64,000 bases of DNA from Cognatilysobacter terrigena. GTDB taxonomy: Bacteria > Pseudomonadota > Gammaproteobacteria > Xanthomonadales > Xanthomonadaceae. Under the pieces are notes generated by a model, which searched no databases, had not been told where the DNA came from, and saw only the letters and a program-made list of their open reading frames with translations. Every line of letters starts with the position of its first letter. The stretch's first letter is position 1. This document shows, piece by piece, positions 8,600-17,551 of this stretch. The DNA lies in assembly GCF_004361065.1 (NCBI RefSeq), contig NZ_SELT01000013.1:1-64000 (forward strand), given 5' to 3'. A program made the position numbers and the translations under genes.

Positions 8600-9175
8600 T
8601 TACTTCACCGGAATCATCAGGTGCTGGTACGGCGTGTCGGGCCACATGACGTAGGGCGTCGCGGTGTCGGGCGATGCGTCCTTCGGGTACATCGCGTAGA
8701 ACGCGGGATCGGCGCCGACGATCATCACGTGCGGTCCGGTCTTGACCCAGTTGTTGGTCGAGGTCGGTGCGGTCGCATACGGATCGGTGTTGCTCGCGTC
8801 GGTGCCGCCTTCGAGCATGTACATGAGGCCGACGCGGCCGGTCGGCGGCGCAGCGTGCGACATCCACGCGTGCGCCCATTCCATGGCTGATTGATCCATG
8901 CACATGGGGTCGGGCCCCGGTGTCGTCGGGTTGTCGGGCATGCAGGTGAAGCCGCCGGTGCCGGTCCGAAGCGTGCGCATCGAACCGTCCTTCTCCATGG
9001 CGACGATCGTCGCGGTCTCGGCGACCTTGTGCGGCGCCGCCGACATCGCGCTCTTGATCATCGCCGCGTCGCCCGGCTGCGGTTTGGATGCGGCCTGTGG
9101 CGGGGCGGCGGATGCCATGCCGGCCGTGATTCCCATCGTGATTCCGAGAATGCAAAGACGCTGCAGTCGCTTCAT
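8600..9175 (-). CDS. Hypothetical exported protein
   Basis: A 191-residue protein starting at 9175 (AAGGAG Shine-Dalgarno on the minus strand at 9183-9188). Residues 1-23 form a signal peptide ending in GMASA. The mature protein contains FTCMPDNPTTPGPDPMCMDQSAMEWAHAW in pieces, with two Cys and eight or more Met residues, and a C-terminal DTPYQHLMIPV. I do not recognise a named family with certainty; similar proteins are annotated as hypothetical in soil proteobacteria. The Met-rich composition could mean metal contact but no clear ligand set is seen. The upstream in-frame extension to 9487 lies in low-quality Arg/Ser-rich sequence and is not used. It is the last minus-strand gene before the convergent S9 peptidase. 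Confidence 0.75.
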   Translation of the reverse strand: MKRLQRLCILGITMGITAGMASAAPPQAASKPQPGDAAMIKSAMSAAPHKVAETATIVAMEKDGSMRTLRTGTGGFTCMPDNPTTPGPDPMCMDQSAMEWAHAWMSHAAPPTGRVGLMYMLEGGTDASNTDPYATAPTSTNNWVKTGPHVMIVGADPAFYAMYPKDASPDTATPYVMWPDTPYQHLMIPVK

Positions 9176-9446
9176 GACGCTCTCCTTGGCAATGGATGCA
9201 GGCCGCCGCGCAAGGCGCGACGCCGCGGCCACTATCCGCCTGTCATCGCCCACGTTGGTGCAGGCGCCGACCTCTCGTCGGCAGGCGCAGGGTGCGAACG
9301 ACGAACGGATCGTCGGGACGTTCTCGAGCGCGTCATCGCATGCGGTCGAGTCTGGTTCGCAACGCATCCGAGGCGGGCAGATGCACGCGAAGCGCTGTTC
9401 GACGCGTGAGCTGACGTCCGCCCGTTCGCGGCTCGAATGTCGCTCC

Positions 9447-10481
9447 CTACGAGTCGGACACGAGCGAGCGAGTGATCTCGGCCGCACTCACGTCGCGCGC
9501 GGAATTGCGCTGTGTGCCGGCCCACATCGGCGTGAAATCGTCGCGACCCAGTGCTTCGGCATGCGCCCGCAGCGGCGCCAGCGCCTGCGACGCCCATGGA
9601 AAGCTCGGCGGAAGATCGGACAGCGGACCCAGATCCCGCATCAGGCGATTGACGAGCCCGCGCGCGGGGCGGCCGCTGAACAGGTTGGTGATCGCGGTCT
9701 CGCGTGACGCGTCGGCCAGCGCGGAACGATGCACGGGCGTCGTCGTGGCTTCGCGGCATGCGAGATAGGCGGTACCGACCTGCACGGCGGACGCGCCGGC
9801 CTCGCGTATCGCGTCGACATCCGCACGCTCGGCAATGCCGCCCGCAGCGACGATAGGCACGCGCAACGCCTTCGACAGCTGCGCGACGAGTTCGCGGGTC
9901 GGCGGCTGCAACGCGAGATCGTCGGACAGGAAATGGCCGCGATGTCCGCCCGCCTCGATGCCCTGCGCGATCACGATGTCGGCGCCGTGCAATTCGAGCC
10001 AGCGCCCTTCGTCGAGGGTCGTTGCCGACGACAGCACTGTTGCGCCCCACGCCTTGATGCGCGCGAGCAGTGAGGCTTCGGGTAGGCCGAAGTGGAAGCT
10101 GACCACGCGTGGGCGATAACGCTCGAGCAGGTCGACGGTGGCGCGGTCGATGGGCCGGCGCGGGCCCGCGGTGCTCGGTGCGGGCAGGCTCAGGCCGAAC
10201 TCGCGGTAGTAGGGCGCGAGTGCGTCGCGCCATCGTTGTTCCTGCGACGCATCCGTCTCGCGCATCGCATGGCAGAAGAAGTTGAGGTTGATCGGCGTGT
10301 CGATCTGCGCGAACCGCTCGAGCGCGCGCTCCAGCTGCTCGCGGCCGAGCAGCGCGCACGGCATCGAGCCCAGTGCGCCGGATTCCGCGGCGGCTATAGC
10401 GAGCGCTTCGTCCTGCACGCCGGCCATTGGCGCCTGGATAATCGGCAGGCGGACACCGAGCGTCGATGCAAGGTCGTTCAC
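9447..10481 (-). CDS. Nitronate monooxygenase-like FMN-dependent oxidoreductase
   Basis: A 344-residue TIM-barrel flavoprotein of the nitronate monooxygenase (2-nitropropane dioxygenase) family. The start IIQAPMAGV is the family N-terminal motif; AQGIEAGGHRG at about residues 172-182 is the phosphate/flavin loop with the conserved catalytic His region; VPIVAAGGIAERADVDAIREAGASAVQVGTAYL in sections forms the FMN-phosphate site. Members oxidise alkyl nitronates such as propionate-3-nitronate using FMN and O2, a detoxification role. It is cytoplasmic. The gene stands between the katG terminator (10531-10556) and a hypothetical gene on the same strand, so it probably has its own promoter. Enzyme family is firm, physiological substrate inferred. 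Confidence 0.88.
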   Translation of the reverse strand: MNDLASTLGVRLPIIQAPMAGVQDEALAIAAAESGALGSMPCALLGREQLERALERFAQIDTPINLNFFCHAMRETDASQEQRWRDALAPYYREFGLSLPAPSTAGPRRPIDRATVDLLERYRPRVVSFHFGLPEASLLARIKAWGATVLSSATTLDEGRWLELHGADIVIAQGIEAGGHRGHFLSDDLALQPPTRELVAQLSKALRVPIVAAGGIAERADVDAIREAGASAVQVGTAYLACREATTTPVHRSALADASRETAITNLFSGRPARGLVNRLMRDLGPLSDLPPSFPWASQALAPLRAHAEALGRDDFTPMWAGTQRNSARDVSAAEITRSLVSDS

Positions 10482-10530
10482 GGCGCGGGCTCCGGATTGG
10501 ATGAGCGCAGTCTAGGCCCCGGGCCAAACA

Positions 10531-10556
10531 AAAAGCCCGGCCGAAGCCGGGCTTTT
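10531..10556 (-). terminator. Intrinsic terminator of katG
   Basis: A perfect 11-bp stem (10531-10541 with 10546-10556) closed by the tetraloop CGAA, with A runs on one side and T runs on the other so that both strands carry a U tail. It begins 20 bases beyond the katG stop codon on the minus strand. It also insulates the nitronate monooxygenase gene from katG transcription. Confidence 0.85.
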
Positions 10557-10575
10557 CGAAACCACAGCGCGCCGA

Positions 10576-13202
<2,627 letters not shown>

Positions 13203-14210
13203 CTACGCCTTCGCGTCGTCGCCCTTGTCCTTTTCCTTGTCCTTACCGTCCTTGCCATCGCCCTTGCGCGATTTGCGCACCTTGGCGACCCAGCCCGCGG
13301 CCGGCACGAGCAGCGTCGTCCAGATCCACTTGCCGTGCTCGTCGAGGAACGAGGTGACCTGCTGACGTGGCGTCACCTGCACGTCGATCGGCTTGCGGAA
13401 CGTGCGCAGCGTGCGCGGCACGGTCTGGCCCTCGAGCGGCACCAGTGCGTCGAGCGCGAGGTTGAGCGTGTGGTGCCCGGGCGCCTGCGGCGTGATTTCC
13501 CACGCCCATTCGGTCACGCCGGATGACACGAGTTGCCGCTCCGGCGTCTGCGCCACAATGCGGAAACCTTCGCCGGTCAGCCGCGCCTGCATCATGTTCG
13601 CGACCTGCACCGATTCGCTCGCGACCTTGCCGGGACCGTCGACGCGTTCGCGCAGCGCCGCCTCGCTCGCATCGGGGCTCACGACCAGCTGCACCAGCAC
13701 GGTCTGCTCGATGTTCACCGCCTGCGGTGCGTTGAACGCGACGTGGCCGGGCTGCAGCTGCGCGAGCAGTCGGTCGACGATCTGTGTCGACGTCGCGGGT
13801 GCAGGCGCGTCGGTGGCGCTCGAAGCCGCGGTCGATGTCGCAGTTGATGCGCCCGTGTTCGACGGTGGAGGCGCGGCGCGATCGTCACGCGAGGCGGGCA
13901 TCGATGCGACGCCCGTGCGCTGCGGTCGCGACGACTGCGGCGCGTCACTCGTTACCGTCGACGCAGGCGAACGCGTGCGGCCGGGACGCACAGAGCCACT
14001 GTGCGCCGGAGTCGTCTCCATCTCCGGTGGCGGCGGTGGCGGCGGAGGCGGAGGTGGCGGAGGCGGAGGTGGCGGCGGGGGAGGCGGAGGAGGTGGTGGA
14101 GGCGGCGGCGGCGGAGAAACATCCGCCTCGGACGCATCGTGCGACGCCGGCATGCCTGCGCATCCGGTCAGCAACAAGGCCATCAGGAAAACGGCAAGCA
14201 CTGCGCGCAT
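13203..14210 (-). CDS. Lipoprotein with ~30-residue polyproline tract, function unknown
   Basis: A 335-residue protein starting at 14210. The signal peptide ends in a lipobox LLLTGC with the lipidated Cys at residue 17. An acidic stub (residues 18-32) leads into about 30 uninterrupted prolines (encoded 14025-14114), followed by a Ser/Thr/Ala/Pro-rich linker to about residue 150. The folded part (150-300) contains VEQTVLVQLVVSPD-like beta strands and a WAWEITPQAPG segment, then a hydrophobic stretch WIWTTLLVPAAGWVAKV that may be a membrane helix, and a Lys/Asp/Gly tail. I do not recognise the family. The proline run may span periplasmic space or peptidoglycan, and its translation should depend on EF-P; both are inferences. 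Monocistronic by position. Confidence 0.75.
   Translation of the reverse strand: MRAVLAVFLMALLLTGCAGMPASHDASEADVSPPPPPPPPPPPPPPPPPPPPPPPPPPPPPPEMETTPAHSGSVRPGRTRSPASTVTSDAPQSSRPQRTGVASMPASRDDRAAPPPSNTGASTATSTAASSATDAPAPATSTQIVDRLLAQLQPGHVAFNAPQAVNIEQTVLVQLVVSPDASEAALRERVDGPGKVASESVQVANMMQARLTGEGFRIVAQTPERQLVSSGVTEWAWEITPQAPGHHTLNLALDALVPLEGQTVPRTLRTFRKPIDVQVTPRQQVTSFLDEHGKWIWTTLLVPAAGWVAKVRKSRKGDGKDGKDKEKDKGDDAKA
14025..14114. repeat. Triplet-repeat tract encoding the polyproline run
   Basis: Thirty successive triplets of type NGG on the plus strand (mostly CGG, AGG and TGG, one GGG), which read as CCN proline codons on the minus strand. Mixed third positions show that the tract is not a pure microsatellite, but it is slippage-prone; in-frame gain or loss would change the number of prolines without breaking the gene. 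Confidence 0.9.
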
Positions 14211-14377
14211 CGATCGCCCCCTTCTCTCGACGCGACGGATGGTAGCGGGCTGCGCACGTGCCCGCTCGCTGCCCGCGATTGCCGTGCCGCACGACCACCC
14301 GCGAGCGTGCGCGCCGCGTGACGCGATGCCGCTGCCGCCTGCGGTAAAACGACACGCGGATATCGCACGGGAACGAC

Positions 14378-15980
14378 ATGAGGACGCTGGGACTCAACCC
14401 CTCGAGGCTGGTCGCTGTCGCCGTCGTCCTCGTGTTCCTCGCAACCGCGTTACCGATCACGCTGTCACTGCTGATGACGCGCGAGCAGGCGCGCATCGAC
14501 CTGGCCCGTCGGGCGTCGTTGTACGCGGGCGATGTGCTGCGCCGGAGCGACGAGGCCGGCGACCAGATCGGTGCGGCGTTCCGGACGCTGGCGAAAGCGG
14601 GCGACCTCGACGGCTGCGGTCCCGCGCTGCGCCGCGTGCTGCAGGGCATCGATGCGCGCGCCAGCTACGTGCAATTCATCGGCCTGATCCGCGGTGACGC
14701 CATGTACTGCGCGTCCTACGGCCCGCAGGATCCGCCGATCGCGCTCGGGCCGGTCGACTACATCTCGGCCAACGGCATGCGCTTCCGCCAGAACGTTCGA
14801 CTGGCGCTCGCGCCCTCGCAGCCGCTGATCGTCATCGACAACGGGCGTTTCGCCGCGGTGCTGCACAAGCAGACGCCCGTGGACAGCATCGTGGCGGAGC
14901 CGGGCGTCTCGCTCGCCGTGGCGTCGCTGTCGAACCGCCGGCTGCTGGCGTCACGCGGCCCGTTCGACCGGGCATGGATGCGCGGCGCGGAGACGCTGGC
15001 GCCCGGCACGCGCCGAAGCTTTGTCGTCAACGGGCATACGGTCGCGCTGTATCGGTCTCCCCGCTACGACGTGGTCGCGGTGGCCTCGCTCGATGCGTCC
15101 AATTACGACGACGCGGTGCAGCGCGCCGCGCGCGTACTCGTGCCATTGGGCGTCGCGGTCGGGCTGGTGCTCGCCTACGTCGCCCATCGCTTCGCACGCG
15201 CACAGATGTCGGCGGCCGCGGCGATCCGCATGGCGCTCGCACGCCGCGAGTTCTTCATCGTGCTGCAACCGATCGTCAGCCTCGACGACCGGCGTTGGGT
15301 CGGCGCCGAGGCGCTGCTGCGGTGGCAACGGCGCGATGGCACGCTCATTCGTCCGGACCTCTTCATTCCCGCGGCGGAAGACGGCGGCCTGATCCCGATG
15401 GTCACCGCGCGTGATCGAGCTGGCCGAACCGGTGCTCACCGCCATCGCGGCACGCGACGACGCATTCTTCCTTTCGATCAACCTCTCGGCGCACGACCTG
15501 CATCGCGAGCAGACGCTCGACCTGCTGCGTGGCCTCGTCGAGCGAAGCGGTGCGAAGCCGGGGCAGTTGCATGTCGAGATCACCGAGCGCGCGTTCGCCA
15601 ACACCTCCAGCGCGTGCGACATGGTGCGGCGCATGCGCGAGCTCGGCCTGCGCGTGTCGATCGACGACTTCGGTACCGGCTATTCAAGCCTTGCCGAGCT
15701 CACCACGTTCGAGCTCGATGCACTGAAGATCGACAGGGCCTTCGTGGAAACCATCGGCAGCAACGCGGCGACCGCGCACGTCGCGTTCCACATCGTCGAG
15801 ATGGCGCGCGGCCTGTCCTTGAGCATGATCGCCGAAGGGGTCGAGAACGAACACCAGGCTGCGATCCTGATGGACTGGCACGTGCCGTGCGCGCAGGGCT
15901 GGCTGTTCGCGAAACCGTTGCCCGTGGCCGAATTCCTCGCCCGGCAGCCGGATGCGATGCGGCGTATGTCGACGAGTTGA
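14378..15980 (+). pseudogene. EAL-domain c-di-GMP phosphodiesterase with periplasmic sensor, split by a frameshift
   Basis: The frame from ATG 14378 encodes a membrane helix (residues 9-30), a periplasmic CSS-motif-like sensor (Cys in DGCGP and YCAS), a second helix near 245-262, and the start of an EAL domain (LQPIVSLDD, AEALLRW, ending GLIPMVTA). At about 15406-15411 the frame is lost; the domain continues in another frame from GTG 15411 (VIELAEPVL, LSINLSAHDL, VEITERAF, SIDDFGTGYSSL, LKIDRAF, IAEGVENEHQ) to TGA 15978-15980. Adding two bases in the short CG run CCGCGCG restores a continuous EAL protein of about 534 residues with all catalytic motifs. So this is either a recent 2-bp deletion or a sequencing/assembly error; the rest shows no decay. 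If intact it would hydrolyse c-di-GMP at the inner membrane. Confidence 0.85.
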
Positions 15981-15982
15981 CG

Positions 15983-17179
15983 TCAGGCGCGGAGTTCGGC
16001 CGGCGTCGCGAGCAGGAAGCCTTGCGCGAAGCGCACGCCGACGTCGCACAGCGCCTGCGCTTCTCCCGCGGTTTCCACGCCTTCGGCCACGACGATGACG
16101 CCGGTGCGCATCGCGAACGCCATCATGCCGGCGACCATCGCCTGCTTGGCGGGATCGCAATCGACGCCGCGCGTCAGGCTCATGTCGAGCTTGGCGATGT
16201 GCGGTGCGAGTTGCAGCACGTGGCGCAGGCTCGCATAGCCCGCGCCGACGTCGTCGATGGCGATTCGCACGCCCGCCGCGCGCAAGCGCATCGCGGCGTC
16301 GACCACGGGCTGGTAATCGTCGACGGCCGCGTGCTCGGTGATTTCGACGACGAGCCGCGACGGATCCACATGCGCCAGTGCTTCGGCGAACTCGCGGCTC
16401 GCGACGGTGTCGGGCGACACGTTGAGCGACAGGAACGCATCGCGCGGCAGACGCCCGAGAAGTGGCAGCGCATTGCGCACCGCGGCGAGTTCGAGCTCGA
16501 CGCCGAGGCCGACTGCCCAGGCTTCGTGGAACCAGATGTCGGGCGTGGCGTGGACGGGCAAGTCGAAGCGTGCGAGCGCTTCGACGCCGATCGCATGTCC
16601 GTCGTCCAGCGCCACGATCGGCTGCACGACCATACGTGGCCCACCCGCGCGGAGCACCGCGTGGATCGCGTCGTGGCGCTGCAGGTGCAAGTCATGCGCC
16701 CGCTGCGATTCATCGAGCTGCACGCCGACGAGGCCCGCGAGGAAATGCATGAAGCCGAGGTCCCGCACGCGGCGCTCCGGCTCGGCCGGAAAGTTGATGC
16801 AGCAGAGCGTCCCCAGCACGCGACCGTCGGGCAGCGCCACCGGCACGCCCATGTACGACTCGATGCCGAGGCGTTCGGTCAGCGGGATGTCGCGCGAACG
16901 CACGTCGACGCGCGCGTCGTACACCGCGTCCGGCAGACACCCCTGCAGGACGCGATGGCAGTAGGTGTCCTCGAGTTCGAAGCGCGCACCGACGGGCAGG
17001 CCGGCGGCGGCGGCGGGGCCGGCCACTGCGCGAACGATTTTGGCGTCCTCGTTCAACTCGGCGAGGAAGCTGACGTGCGCGCCCAGGTAATCGCGCGCGG
17101 ACGCGACGATGCGCTGCACGAACGCGGTCGCGTTGGAATCGAGATGGGCGAGCGGCGACGGAGATGCGTTCGTGTCCAT
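15983..17179 (-). CDS. GAF-EAL protein, predicted c-di-GMP phosphodiesterase
   Basis: A 398-residue soluble protein. Residues about 20-160 form a GAF domain of the type found in bacteriophytochrome-like and metabolic sensors (TYCHRVLQG, YMGVPVALPDGRVLGTLCCI). Residues about 165-395 are an EAL domain with signature VEALARF, the Asn in LSLNVSP, Glu in VVEITEH, the metal-binding pair in IAIDDVGAGYASL, Lys in IAKLDMSL and the Glu/Gln of VVAEGVETAGEAQ and FAQGF, so it should be an active phosphodiesterase. No GGDEF domain is present. I chose the start at 17179 because the homologous part begins right after it. It is convergent with the frameshifted EAL gene, their stops only two bases apart. Confidence 0.88.
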   Translation of the reverse strand: MDTNASPSPLAHLDSNATAFVQRIVASARDYLGAHVSFLAELNEDAKIVRAVAGPAAAAGLPVGARFELEDTYCHRVLQGCLPDAVYDARVDVRSRDIPLTERLGIESYMGVPVALPDGRVLGTLCCINFPAEPERRVRDLGFMHFLAGLVGVQLDESQRAHDLHLQRHDAIHAVLRAGGPRMVVQPIVALDDGHAIGVEALARFDLPVHATPDIWFHEAWAVGLGVELELAAVRNALPLLGRLPRDAFLSLNVSPDTVASREFAEALAHVDPSRLVVEITEHAAVDDYQPVVDAAMRLRAAGVRIAIDDVGAGYASLRHVLQLAPHIAKLDMSLTRGVDCDPAKQAMVAGMMAFAMRTGVIVVAEGVETAGEAQALCDVGVRFAQGFLLATPAELRA

Positions 17180-17551
17180 GCGAAGCAGACCGGCGGATGA
17201 CGTCGACCCTTCCACAGGTCGGGGTGATCGACACGTGAACCGGGCGTGCGCGACATTGGCGGTGGCCGATGGAACGTGCGGCGAGTCACGCATGGACGTG
17301 CTGCATCGCAGCGGTCGAGGCGTAGTCGCGCGCGGTGAGCCCGCTGTCCCCAAAGTCCGCAAAATCAGACGGGGTGGGGCGAATCCCAGTGCGCACGGCG
17401 GTTTGCCGGCCTCAAGAACGGCGAGGGGCGCATAACCCGGCCGCCGTTCGTCGGAAATCGCGCAGATCGTCACAAATCGCGCGTCGACCGCTCCGACTAT
17501 CGCCGGCCAAGGACGCCCTGCGCACGGATGCGGACTCCTCCGGACACCCCC
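17180..17551. other. 372-bp intergenic region, divergent GAF-EAL and PHP-protein genes
   Basis: No gene is supported. The 3' part has two copies of AAATCGCGC (17455-17485 area) and a -10-like GACTAT at 17495-17500 that could start transcription of the downstream gene around 17507. A weak AAGGA at 17509-17513 follows. I looked for a c-di-GMP riboswitch because of the neighbouring EAL genes and saw no match to the known classes. Confidence 0.5.

Noticed and set aside
14025-14114. Plus-strand polyglycine protein across the triplet repeat
   Set aside because: The plus-strand frame has no start signal or domain; the minus strand encodes a lipoprotein with a proper signal peptide and lipobox.
15411-17200. 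Continuation of the first EAL frame beyond 15420 to 17200
   Set aside because: After the frameshift the sequence is Arg/Ala-rich and then runs antisense through the GAF-EAL gene; it is not a fused C-terminal domain.
17180-17551. c-di-GMP riboswitch between EAL and PHP-protein genes
   Set aside because: No match to the conserved core of known c-di-GMP riboswitch classes was seen.
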